Assembly (NCBI RefSeq): GCF_020783335.1
Contig: NZ_CP086068.1
Location: forward strand, 1,736,001 to 1,800,000
DNA from: Mucilaginibacter daejeonensis
GTDB lineage: Bacteria; Bacteroidota; Bacteroidia; Sphingobacteriales; Sphingobacteriaceae
Reading direction: 5' to 3'
Length of the DNA stretch: 64,000 bases
Within the stretch, counting starts at the first letter, position 1. Every line of letters begins with the position of its first letter. Below the pieces are notes generated by a model. That model saw nothing but the letters and a program-made list of their open reading frames with translations, was not told the origin of the DNA and did no database searches. Both the position numbers and the translations under genes were made by a program. Below are positions 37,704-46,652 of the stretch, in pieces.

Positions 37704-39671
37704 ATGAAAAGATCCTTGTTTTTGACTGCCTTGGTCTTGCTCGCAGTTGCCGTTAAGGCGAATGTACGTTTGTCACCTTTATTCGGCGACGGCATGGTGT
37801 TACAGCGCAATAAGCCTATCACGATATGGGGCTGGGCTGATCGAGGCGAGAAAGTGACCGTCAAATTTCAGAAGCAGACCAGGACCGCCATCGCGAACAA
37901 GGACGGCAAATGGCGGGTGATATTGAACAGCGAACCTGAAGGCGGGCCGTATCAGATGACCATCAAAGGCAAAGATCAGCTGTTGTTAAGTGATGTGTTA
38001 TTGGGCGAGGTTTGGTTGTGTTCGGGACAATCGAATATGGAATTCGCCGTTCGTTCGGCCAATAACGCCAGCAGAGAGATACTGGAGGCTAACAATACTC
38101 AGATCCGGCAATTCAAAGTTCCCAACACCATATCCAAGCAGCCACAAGACGGCCTTACAGGCGGAAGTTGGCGACCGGCCACGCCGGAAAATGTGGGTGA
38201 ATTTACTGCCGTTGGCTACTTTTATGCAAAAGAGCTTTACAAGCAACTGAAAGTACCCATAGGTTTGATCAATTCTACCTGGGGAGGGACCGACATCGAG
38301 ACCTGGATCAGCAGGCCAGCATTGGAGAACAGCGATATATTCCGGTCAATGGCTAACGTGCTGCCACCGGCAGCAGATCTTGATGTGGTCATCAAAGCGC
38401 GGAAGGAGCAATTATTAGCTACGATAGAAAAACTACAAAGCGGCTTGCCAAAGGATACTGCCGAGATATCCAAGTGGCGGGAACCGAAGTTTGACGATAC
38501 AAAATGGCCTGAGATGCCTGTCCCTGCCTTTTGGGAAGGTACCGTAGATGGACTGGATGGAACGGTTTGGCTTCGGAGGACCTTTAATATCAGTAAAAAA
38601 AATGCAGGCAAACTTGCCGAACTTCATTTAGGGATGGTCGACGATGAAGATGTAAGTTATTTGAACGGTGTCAAGGTGGGAGGGATGAAGGAAGGATATA
38701 ACACCCAGCGTGTGTACCCTATCACTGCCGGGCTTTTAAAAGAAGGAGCCAACACCATTGCCATACGTGTACAAGATAACGGTGGTGGCGGTGGGGTGAC
38801 CGGGAAACCCGATGATATACAGCTGTTAGTAGGTGAGGATACGATCGGTCTTGCAGGTCAATGGAAGTTCCAAGTGGCTTCTTTATCTCAGGCCACAAAT
38901 AATAACGCAGACCCGAACGTTTTTCCAAGCCTGCTGTACAACGGAATGATCAGCCCATTGGTCGATCATTCGGTCAAAGGAGTGTTGTGGTATCAAGGTG
39001 AGAATAATGCTCAGCGGGCGGTGCAATACCGCACTGCCTTACCATTGCTGATCAATGATTGGCGCAAGAGTTGGAAACAGCCTGACATGCCCTTCTATAT
39101 TATCCAGATCTCGAGCTGGAAAGCATCAGGCGGAGACAGTAGGCTCGGTAGCCAATGGGCCGAATTGCGCGAGGCCCAAACAATGGCCTCAAAGCTACCG
39201 AACACCGGATTGGTGGTCACGGTAGATGTGGGAGAGACCAATGACATACATCCTAAGGACAAACAGGATGTAGGTAAACGTTCGGCCGCTTTATCGCTGG
39301 CGCGATCATATGGAATGGCTTTGCCATATCAAGGCCCTTCATACAAAAGCATGCAGATCAAAAATGGTAAAGCGATGTTGACCTTTTCTGATGCTGAGGA
39401 TGGCTTATGGGTAAAAGATAAATATGGCTATATTAAAGGCTTCGAGTTAGCCGGAGCCAATGAGCGTTTCTATTACGCCAAAGCGACCCTTGATGGAAAC
39501 AAGGTGATACTGGAGAACCCAAATGTGAGCGTACCGGTAGCGGTACGTTATGCCTGGGCCGATGATGCCGGTGATGCCAACTTGTACAATAAGGCCGGTT
39601 TTCCACTGGTGCCTTTCCGCACCGATGACTGGAAGACCGTGACCGCTAATATGAAGTATACGATAAAGTGA
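37704..39671 (+). CDS. Sialate O-acetylesterase-like carbohydrate esterase
   Basis: Large secreted acetylesterase of the SASA family (655 residues), common in PULs for acetylated plant glycans and not restricted to sialic acid. Signal peptide ends VKA; N-terminal beta domain with SPLFGDGMVLQR; nucleophile Ser110 in SGQSNMEF; an inserted galactose-binding-like domain (about 265-380, with FWEGTVDGLDGTVWLRR); then the rest of the hydrolase domain with GVLWYQGENNA and a DIHPKDKQDVGKR segment carrying the catalytic Asp/His. The stop overlaps the start of the next gene (TGATG), so translation is coupled. Confidence 0.9.
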   Translation: MKRSLFLTALVLLAVAVKANVRLSPLFGDGMVLQRNKPITIWGWADRGEKVTVKFQKQTRTAIANKDGKWRVILNSEPEGGPYQMTIKGKDQLLLSDVLLGEVWLCSGQSNMEFAVRSANNASREILEANNTQIRQFKVPNTISKQPQDGLTGGSWRPATPENVGEFTAVGYFYAKELYKQLKVPIGLINSTWGGTDIETWISRPALENSDIFRSMANVLPPAADLDVVIKARKEQLLATIEKLQSGLPKDTAEISKWREPKFDDTKWPEMPVPAFWEGTVDGLDGTVWLRRTFNISKKNAGKLAELHLGMVDDEDVSYLNGVKVGGMKEGYNTQRVYPITAGLLKEGANTIAIRVQDNGGGGGVTGKPDDIQLLVGEDTIGLAGQWKFQVASLSQATNNNADPNVFPSLLYNGMISPLVDHSVKGVLWYQGENNAQRAVQYRTALPLLINDWRKSWKQPDMPFYIIQISSWKASGGDSRLGSQWAELREAQTMASKLPNTGLVVTVDVGETNDIHPKDKQDVGKRSAALSLARSYGMALPYQGPSYKSMQIKNGKAMLTFSDAEDGLWVKDKYGYIKGFELAGANERFYYAKATLDGNKVILENPNVSVPVAVRYAWADDAGDANLYNKAGFPLVPFRTDDWKTVTANMKYTIK

Positions 39672-42355
39672 TGAAGTGTAACTGGACGATCGCACTGCTG
39701 ATCATGCTGGCTTTAGGTATAAATGCAACTGCTTATGCACAATGCAGGCCTACTCATTTAAAGTGCGAATATCTGACCGATCCGCTCGGGATCGACACAC
39801 AAGAGCCTCGTCTTACCTGGAACCTCGCCGGTTGTACGCAGGGCGGTCGCCAAGTATCGTACAGTATCGAGCTGGGGACCGACCCGGTCAAACTTGCCAA
39901 GAATGACGGCATCATTTGGCGGTCGGGTAAGGTGGCCTCTGATGATATGCTGGTGGCTTTGCCAGCTGGTAAGTTAAGTTCATTCACGCATTACTACTGG
40001 CGTGTCACCATAATTGACAACAACGGTAAAACCGCTACATCAGATGTGGCTGGCTTTGAAACGGCCATGCTTAATAAGTCCGACTGGCAGGGGGGCTGGA
40101 TCACTGATGGTATCGACGTGAATGAAAAGCCTGCAGGGTACTTTCGTAAAGCGTTCAAGGCCAAAGGTGCGATCAAGAGTGCGCGAGCTTACATCGCCGC
40201 TGCTGGTTTATATGAATTACAGATCAACGGTAAAAAAGTCGGTGATCATCGGCTCGACCCCATGTTCACCTGTTTTGACAGGCGTAACCTGTATGTGACG
40301 CATGACATCACCTCGATGCTGACCACCGGCAACAATGCCATAGGCGTCACCTTGGGTAACGGTTGGTTCAACCATGTCTCGACCGCGGTTTGGTTCTTTG
40401 ACAAGGCACCTTGGCGCGCACGGCCAAAGTTCTGTATGGATATACGTATCACATATCAGGATGGTACCACGGAAGTTATTAGCACCGATAATTCCTGGCG
40501 CACCTCACATGGCCCGATAACATTCAACAGTATTTACACGGCGGAGCACTACGATGCACGTTTAGAGCAAGCCGGTTGGGATACTCCAATTTTTATTGAT
40601 ACCACCTGGAAAAATGCCATCTACACATCAGCTCCTTCGCAACACATCGTTTCGCAACAGATGTATCCCATTCGCGATGTTAAAGAGTTGAGACCTGTAA
40701 GCGTGAAGAGGCTCTCTCCGCTTTGTCATGTGTTCGATCTTGGACAGAATATAGCCGGCGTGAGCGAGATCACCGTAAGAGGTAATGCAGGTGCCAAGCT
40801 AAGGTTGATCCATGGCGAACGATTGAAGAAGGACGGTCATGTGGATCGCTCCAACATCGACTACCACTATCGCCCAACAAATGACCAAGACCCGTTCCAG
40901 GAAGATATTTTGATCCTGTCGGGAAAAAAAGAAGATAGTTTCAGAGCAAAATTTAACTACAAGGGCTTCCAATACGTGGAGGTGGTAGCCAGCGAGCCTG
41001 TCAACCTGAGCGCTCAAAACCTGAAGGCCTACTTTATGCACAGTGATGTGCCTGCGGTAGGCAACATCAGTTCGTCAAGCACATTACTGAATAAGATCTG
41101 GCAGGCTACCAATAATTCATATCTGTCGAATCTATTTGGTTATCCAACAGATTGCCCGCAACGGGAAAAGAACGGCTGGACCGGCGATGCGCACATCGCT
41201 GTGGAGACCGGGCTCTACAACTTTGACGGGAAGACCGTGTATGAAAAATGGATGGCCGACCATCGTGATGAGCAGCAGCCCAACGGTGTGCTGCCGGCTA
41301 TCATACCCACTGCCATGTGGGGGTATGATTGGGCCAATGGCCCTGACTGGACGAGCACCATTGCGATCATTCCCTGGAACCTGTACCTGTTCTACGGCGA
41401 TACACGACCGTTAGAGCAGAACTACGACAACATTAAACGTTATGTTGACCACATTACCAGCGTTAGCCCTTCGGGCTTGACCGACTGGGGGCTGGGCGAT
41501 TGGATACCGATCAAGTCGCGATCGAATAAGGAGTTAACTTCATCGATATATTACTTCATCGATGCCAACATACTGGCTCAGGCAGCAAAAGCTTTAGGCA
41601 AACAAGCTGATGCACAGACCTATCACGCATTGGCAATGAAGATAAAAGATGCGATCAATGCCAAATTCTATGATCAGCAAAAGGGCATTTATTGCTCTGG
41701 CTACCAAACGGAATTAAGCGCGCCACTTTACTGGCGATTGGTGCCCGATACTGAACGAGCCAAAGTGGCCAAAAATCTTGCCTCAAGGGTAGAGGCTGAC
41801 GGCGGATTGGACGTCGGCTTGTTGGGGTCGAAAACTATATTGAATGCTTTGAGCGAGAACGGTTATGCTGATCTGGCTTATAAACTGGCCTCCAATGAGT
41901 CATATCCTTCATGGGGCTGGTGGATCAAGAACGGCGCGACCACACTTTACGAGAACTGGAAGATCGAAGGTAGCTCTGATATCTCGCTAAACCACATCAT
42001 GTTCGGCGAAATAAGTGCATGGTATTACAAAGCGTTAGGTGGGATGTTCCCGGATCCCGGTTCGCCAGGCTTCAAGAACGTGATCTTAAAGCCAAATTTT
42101 GTTAGCGGCCTGGAGCGTTTTAGTGCAACGCATACCGGTCCGTACGGTGACATCATTTCATCATGGCAACGCAAGGGGCAAAAGGTTAGCTATGAGGTGA
42201 CCATTCCGGCTAACAGTATTGCCACGCTATCCTTAAAAGCATCAGTGATCAAGGCGAGATCAGCCTCCGACGAGGTAAACTTGAGTAAACCGGTAGGTGG
42301 TAAATATATCTTACAACTTCAACCGGGGTTCCATAAGTTCGATATACAATTGTAG
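39671..42355 (+). CDS. Alpha-L-rhamnosidase, GH78
   Basis: Inverting exo-glycosidase releasing terminal alpha-L-rhamnose, secreted (signal ending AYAQ). The reading frame begins with GTG at 39668; ATG at 39671, overlapping the upstream TGA, is chosen. Domain order: N-terminal fibronectin-like (RPTHLKCEYLTDPLGID at about 26-42), jelly-roll carbohydrate-binding domain, (alpha/alpha)6 barrel, C-terminal beta domain. Catalytic-site residues of known GH78 enzymes are matched in spacing: Asp494, Glu499 and Asp506 in DCPQREKNGWTGD, and Glu761 in TLYENW. It suggests rhamnose on the target glycan, which is unexpected for plain mannan. It ends 1 bp from the convergent AraC gene. Confidence 0.92.
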   Translation: MKCNWTIALLIMLALGINATAYAQCRPTHLKCEYLTDPLGIDTQEPRLTWNLAGCTQGGRQVSYSIELGTDPVKLAKNDGIIWRSGKVASDDMLVALPAGKLSSFTHYYWRVTIIDNNGKTATSDVAGFETAMLNKSDWQGGWITDGIDVNEKPAGYFRKAFKAKGAIKSARAYIAAAGLYELQINGKKVGDHRLDPMFTCFDRRNLYVTHDITSMLTTGNNAIGVTLGNGWFNHVSTAVWFFDKAPWRARPKFCMDIRITYQDGTTEVISTDNSWRTSHGPITFNSIYTAEHYDARLEQAGWDTPIFIDTTWKNAIYTSAPSQHIVSQQMYPIRDVKELRPVSVKRLSPLCHVFDLGQNIAGVSEITVRGNAGAKLRLIHGERLKKDGHVDRSNIDYHYRPTNDQDPFQEDILILSGKKEDSFRAKFNYKGFQYVEVVASEPVNLSAQNLKAYFMHSDVPAVGNISSSSTLLNKIWQATNNSYLSNLFGYPTDCPQREKNGWTGDAHIAVETGLYNFDGKTVYEKWMADHRDEQQPNGVLPAIIPTAMWGYDWANGPDWTSTIAIIPWNLYLFYGDTRPLEQNYDNIKRYVDHITSVSPSGLTDWGLGDWIPIKSRSNKELTSSIYYFIDANILAQAAKALGKQADAQTYHALAMKIKDAINAKFYDQQKGIYCSGYQTELSAPLYWRLVPDTERAKVAKNLASRVEADGGLDVGLLGSKTILNALSENGYADLAYKLASNESYPSWGWWIKNGATTLYENWKIEGSSDISLNHIMFGEISAWYYKALGGMFPDPGSPGFKNVILKPNFVSGLERFSATHTGPYGDIISSWQRKGQKVSYEVTIPANSIATLSLKASVIKARSASDEVNLSKPVGGKYILQLQPGFHKFDIQL

Positions 42356-42356
42356 A

Positions 42357-43241
42357 TTAAACGAAAACTCTCACACCTGAGAAATTCTCGCGGAACTCTT
42401 TAGGGGTACAACTCTTTTTCTTCTTGAACAAACGGTTAAAGTTCGACATGTTATTGAAGCCGCACTGGTAAGATATCTCGGTCACCGAATGGGTGGTATC
42501 GATCAGCATCCGCGAGGCATGACCCAACCTGATCTCGTTAAGACTATTAATAAACGTATTGCCGGTTCGTTTTTTGATGAAACGGCTAAAAGATTCGTCG
42601 GTCATGTTCACCAGTTTGGCCACATCATTAAGGGATATCTGATTGTGATAATTAACGTTCATGAATTCAAAGGCCTTCTCTAACCGGCGGCTGTTGTAAC
42701 TGAAGTTCTTATTGTTCAAGAACGAGGTGTCAGATAAGGAGAATATCTTGCGCGAGGTAGAAAGATCGTGCAGAAGGCTGATCAGGTCCATCACTGAGTC
42801 GAAACCGCTTCGCTGACTCAAGGCCAGGATCCTTTCCCTTACCGCCTCTATGGTGCCTTGCGGAAAAGACACACCGCGTGCGCTCATATCGAACATCTTT
42901 TTGATGAAGCTTAACTGGTTGCGGCTCAAGAACTTTTCATCAAAAAGATCTTTGTGCCACTGTATGGTCACTTCGGTGATCTCGGTAGTACATTGATGGG
43001 TGAACCAGGCATGGGGAGTGTTAGGACCGATCAAAACCAATTCCAGGTCATCGATCACATCTATATGATCACCTACTATACGCTTGGCACCTTTAGCATT
43101 TAGTATCAGGTTCAGTTCGTATTCGTCATGATAATGAAGCGGAAAATTGAACTCTTTTTTGACCCTCGAAAAAATGGTGAAACAGTCAAAAGGTGTTAAG
43201 GGAGTGATCTCCTTAAATACGTTCTTGTGCAGGTTTTGCAT
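42357..43241 (-). CDS. AraC-family transcriptional regulator with cupin sensor domain
   Basis: Likely local regulator of the PUL. N-terminal cupin-like domain (about 20-95, FNFPLHYHDEYELNLILNAKG and GPNTPHAWF) would bind a sugar ligand. The C-terminal double helix-turn-helix spans about 190-290, with MTDESFSRFIKKRTG in the first and ITEISYQCGFNNMSNFNRLFKKKK in the second recognition region. Full length for the family (294 residues). It is divergently oriented to the symporter operon, and the shared intergenic region holds copy B of the conserved 16-nt element, making this protein the first candidate to bind it. Autoregulation is possible. Confidence 0.92.
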   Translation of the reverse strand: MQNLHKNVFKEITPLTPFDCFTIFSRVKKEFNFPLHYHDEYELNLILNAKGAKRIVGDHIDVIDDLELVLIGPNTPHAWFTHQCTTEITEVTIQWHKDLFDEKFLSRNQLSFIKKMFDMSARGVSFPQGTIEAVRERILALSQRSGFDSVMDLISLLHDLSTSRKIFSLSDTSFLNNKNFSYNSRRLEKAFEFMNVNYHNQISLNDVAKLVNMTDESFSRFIKKRTGNTFINSLNEIRLGHASRMLIDTTHSVTEISYQCGFNNMSNFNRLFKKKKSCTPKEFRENFSGVRVFV

Positions 43242-43305
43242 AACGATAGGTACAGTGAATGAATTGAGGTTTACATTTTAAATGTATTTTAAAGTTAAGC
43301 TAAAG

Positions 43306-43313
43306 CAAAAATA
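43306..43313 (-). promoter_or_regulatory. Bacteroidota-type -7 element for the AraC gene
   Basis: On the minus strand this reads TATTTTTG, matching TAnnTTTG. Its position about 65 bp upstream of the araC start is suitable for a short leader. Confidence 0.5.
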
Positions 43314-43333
43314 AATATGAAAATTATAGGTGT

Positions 43334-43395
43334 TTGGCTAAAAAAGTATTAGTACTAAAACGCTGTTTTGGGCAACTTTACAATATATAAACCTG
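43334..43395 (+). repeat. Conserved element copy B: TTGGCTAAAAAAGTATTAG, 33-nt spacer, TATAAACCTG
   Basis: Identical to copy A at 29629-29690 in both blocks (43334-43352 and 43386-43395) and in spacer length, with unrelated spacer sequence. It lies 160 nt before the symporter start and next to the AraC gene. Confidence 0.75.
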
Positions 43396-43555
43396 AATAG
43401 CTCTATGCCTTTTTTTACTCTAATTCATAGGTCCTGTAATGCTTGTGCCATGATAACCGGTCATGCCTTTAACGGTAAATCCCGTCATAGTGGTGTCATG
43501 ATCAATAATAGTGATATGGCTAATATCCGTTAATTTAATACTTCAATAAACACGG

Positions 43556-45382
43556 ATGAAGCTACAGGCTATTGATATAAGTATCATCGTATTCTACCTC
43601 GTCATGATGGTCATGATCGGTTGGTTCTATAAAAACAAGGCCAAGCAGAATAAGGAAAGCTACCTAATGGGTGGTAAGAAATTGCCTTGGTACATGCTGG
43701 GTCTGAGCGACGCATCAGACATGTTCGACATCAGCGGAACCATGTGGATGATCTCGCTTTGCTTTGTTTACGGCTTGAAAAGTATCTGGATACCGTGGTT
43801 ATGGCCGGTGTTCAACCAGGTGTTCAATATGATGTTCCTGGCCAAGTGGTTGCGGCGCTCAGGTGCCAACACCGGGGCGGAATGGCTGGCCACCCGCTTT
43901 GGAGTGAGCGGGAAAGGCGTTAAGGCGTCACACAACATCGTGGTGGCGTTCGCGCTGATCAGTTGCCTCGGCTTCTTAGCTTATGGTTTTGTGGGACTTG
44001 GTAAGTTCATCGAGATTTTCATTCCCTGGGAATTGGTGAAAGCCTACGTGCCGTTCAACGTGGCTCCGCAGTATGTTGCGCACTTTTACGGTATCATATT
44101 CACCCTGTTCGCAATGTTCTACTCGATTTTAGGTGGTATGCATAGTATCGTGGTGGGCGATGTGATCAAATACATCATCATGACCGTTGGTTGTGTGGCC
44201 ATAGCTATCATCGCTTTCACGCACCTGAATGGTAAACACCTGAACGTTCCTGCCGGATGGAGCGACCCGTTCTTTGGCTGGCGCCTTGACCTGGATTGGA
44301 GCAACATAATTGCCGATGCCAATAAGAAAATTAAAGAGGACGGCTTCAGTTTGTTCGGTATCTTTTTTATGATGATGCTATTCAAGGGCGTTTTCGCCAG
44401 TTTGGCCGGGCCACCGCCAAGCTATGATATGCAAAAGGTGCTGTCGACCAGTAGCCCAAAAGAAGCATCAAAAATGACAGGTTTCGTGTCGATCGTGCTG
44501 CTGCCCATTCGATATTCAATGGTGATCGGCCTTACGGTGCTGGCCTTGCTATATTACAACAAGATCAACATCAGCGTAAATGGCACCACCGACTTCGAAC
44601 GTATACTGCCTGCCGCCATCAATACATTTTTGCCTGTCGGTATACTGGGCCTGGTATTAACCGGTCTGCTCGGTGCATTTATGGGCACCTTTTCGGGCAC
44701 CTTGAACGCCGCACAAGCATACATCGTTAATGATATCTACTTGAAATACATCGACTCTGAGGCGCCTAACAAAAAGATCATCAGGCTAAATTATATAGTG
44801 GGCGTGGTAGTGGTAGCGATAGGGGTGTTGCTAGGCTTTTTTGCCAAGGATGTGAACAGCATATTGCAATGGCTGGTAGGTGCACTTTATGGTGGCTACA
44901 TAGCGGCCAATATGTTGAAATGGTACTGGTGGCGATTCAATGCCAACGGCTTTTTCTGGGGAATGGCTTCGGGCATCGCCGCAGCCCTGGTGTTCCCTTT
45001 CATTTTTGACCAAGTGCTTCCGCTGTACGTATGGCCGTTATTGTTCGTGATCTCGTTAATTGGCTGTATAGCCGGAACATATACTGCTCCGCCTACTGAT
45101 GAAGCGGTATTAAAGAACTTTTACAGCACCGTAAAGCCGTGGGGCTTTTGGGGACCGGTACACCGTTCGGTTACCATCGATGCTCCTGAATTTAAGGCCA
45201 ATGGTCATTTCGGGCTCGATATGTTCAACGTGGTGCTGGGCATCATATCGCAATGCTGCCTTACCATACTACCCATGTACCTGGTATTATCGATGAAACT
45301 TCCGCTTATGGTCACCATCGGTATCCTAATAGTGGTGCTGAGCATTCTCAAAAAGACCTGGTGGGACAAACTCGAAGATTGA
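43556..45382 (+). CDS. Sodium:solute symporter (SSS family), probable sugar transporter
   Basis: Inner-membrane cotransporter of 608 residues with about 14 hydrophobic segments spread along the protein. The N-terminus IDISIIVFYLVMMVMIGWFYKNKAKQ and the ESYLMGGKKLPWYMLGLS loop are typical of SSS proteins related to SGLT and YidK. Substrate is probably a mono- or disaccharide released by the outer enzymes. It heads an operon with a GH130 phosphorylase 21 nt downstream, so import of a mannosyl-disaccharide followed by phosphorolysis is a consistent reading. Regulation is likely through copy B of the conserved element. Confidence 0.92.
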   Translation: MKLQAIDISIIVFYLVMMVMIGWFYKNKAKQNKESYLMGGKKLPWYMLGLSDASDMFDISGTMWMISLCFVYGLKSIWIPWLWPVFNQVFNMMFLAKWLRRSGANTGAEWLATRFGVSGKGVKASHNIVVAFALISCLGFLAYGFVGLGKFIEIFIPWELVKAYVPFNVAPQYVAHFYGIIFTLFAMFYSILGGMHSIVVGDVIKYIIMTVGCVAIAIIAFTHLNGKHLNVPAGWSDPFFGWRLDLDWSNIIADANKKIKEDGFSLFGIFFMMMLFKGVFASLAGPPPSYDMQKVLSTSSPKEASKMTGFVSIVLLPIRYSMVIGLTVLALLYYNKINISVNGTTDFERILPAAINTFLPVGILGLVLTGLLGAFMGTFSGTLNAAQAYIVNDIYLKYIDSEAPNKKIIRLNYIVGVVVVAIGVLLGFFAKDVNSILQWLVGALYGGYIAANMLKWYWWRFNANGFFWGMASGIAAALVFPFIFDQVLPLYVWPLLFVISLIGCIAGTYTAPPTDEAVLKNFYSTVKPWGFWGPVHRSVTIDAPEFKANGHFGLDMFNVVLGIISQCCLTILPMYLVLSMKLPLMVTIGILIVVLSILKKTWWDKLED

Positions 45383-45403
45383 TCTTATAAAGTGATACAT
45401 CAC

Positions 45404-46597
45404 ATGAATACAAGTTTTAAAAGCAGACTGGATGGCCTGATGAGCAGGCACGCTGAACTTATTGACCGACCTAATCAAAAACTGACCTCACCTAACGGTA
45501 TATTTCATCGGTATGAATTCCCGGTACTGACCGCAGATCATGCGCCGCTGGAATGGAGATATGACCTTAATGCGGCAAGCAATCCGTATTTAATGGAGCG
45601 TTGTGGCATCAACGCGATCTTCAACGCCGGAGCGATCAAACATGAAGGTAAGTACCTGATGGTGGCCCGCGTGGAGGGTTTGGACCGCAAATCATTCTTT
45701 GCGGTGGCCGAAAGCGATAACGGTACCGACGGATTCAAGTTCTGGGACTATCCTATAGAGATGCCCGAGACCGAGGAGCCTGACACTAACGTATACGATA
45801 TGCGCCTGGTGAAGCATGAAGATGGCTGGATATACGGACTCTTCTGTACTGAAAGGCGTGACTCTTCGGCACACGAAGGTGATCAGTCGGCCGCGATCGC
45901 GCAATGTGGTATCGCCCGCACCAAAGATCTGAAAAACTGGGAGCGATTGGCCGACCTCAAGACGCCATCGCCTCAGCAGCGTAACGTGGTATTGCACCCG
46001 GAATTTGTGGATGGTAAATATGCCTTTTATACCCGTCCGCAAGACAGCTTTATAGAGGCTGGCAAAGGCGGAGGCATCGGATTTGGCCTGAGCGATTCTA
46101 TTGAGCATGCCGAGGTAGAGCAAGAGATAGTGATCGATAAAAAGGTATATCATACTGTTTATGAGGCCAAAAATGGTTTAGGTCCAGCACCCATTAAAAC
46201 ATCAAAGGGCTGGCTTCATTTGGCCCACGGCGTACGTAATACTGCGGCAGGGCTTCGTTATGTGCTGTATATGTTCATGACCGATCTGCAGGATATTACT
46301 AAGGTGACCAACAAGCCGGCAGGGTACTTTATGGCGCCTGAAGGTGAAGAACGTATCGGTGATGTTTCCAACGTATTATTCAGCAACGGTTGGATCGCCG
46401 ATGAGGACGGAACGGTATTTATTTACTACGCCTCGTCAGACACTCGCCAGCATGTGGCCACTTCCACTGTCGATAAACTTGTCGACTATGTGCTCAATAC
46501 CCCAGAGGATAAGTTCCACTCAGCAGGCTCGGTACAAACCATCGCAGCCATGGTCGATAGTAACAAGAAGATCATTGCTGACGGTACTTTAGTGTAG
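45404..46597 (+). CDS. GH130 glycoside phosphorylase, probable 4-O-beta-D-mannosyl-D-glucose phosphorylase
   Basis: Converts Man-beta-1,4-Glc plus phosphate to mannose 1-phosphate and glucose in the cytoplasm. No signal peptide. The frame opens at a GTG (45392); ATG at 45404 is preferred. The five-bladed propeller shows subfamily 1 hallmarks: [49 protein letters not shown], and NVYDMRL with catalytic Asp132. The 397-residue length agrees with characterised mannosylglucose phosphorylases. Such enzymes normally act after a mannobiose 2-epimerase, which is not in this window. This gene is the main reason for proposing a beta-mannan substrate for the PUL. Confidence 0.9.
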   Translation: MNTSFKSRLDGLMSRHAELIDRPNQKLTSPNGIFHRYEFPVLTADHAPLEWRYDLNAASNPYLMERCGINAIFNAGAIKHEGKYLMVARVEGLDRKSFFAVAESDNGTDGFKFWDYPIEMPETEEPDTNVYDMRLVKHEDGWIYGLFCTERRDSSAHEGDQSAAIAQCGIARTKDLKNWERLADLKTPSPQQRNVVLHPEFVDGKYAFYTRPQDSFIEAGKGGGIGFGLSDSIEHAEVEQEIVIDKKVYHTVYEAKNGLGPAPIKTSKGWLHLAHGVRNTAAGLRYVLYMFMTDLQDITKVTNKPAGYFMAPEGEERIGDVSNVLFSNGWIADEDGTVFIYYASSDTRQHVATSTVDKLVDYVLNTPEDKFHSAGSVQTIAAMVDSNKKIIADGTLV

Positions 46598-46652
46598 ATG
46601 AAGTTTTAAACATACCCTTAGCCGACCAGTATATTCATTCGAACATTATCCC

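Larger units (their letters stand above)
43242..43555. promoter_or_regulatory. Divergent control region between AraC regulator and symporter operon
   Basis: 314 bp without genes. It carries the minus-strand promoter element for araC (43306-43313) and, 20 bp further on, copy B of the conserved element pointing toward the symporter operon (43334-43395). Confidence 0.65.
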
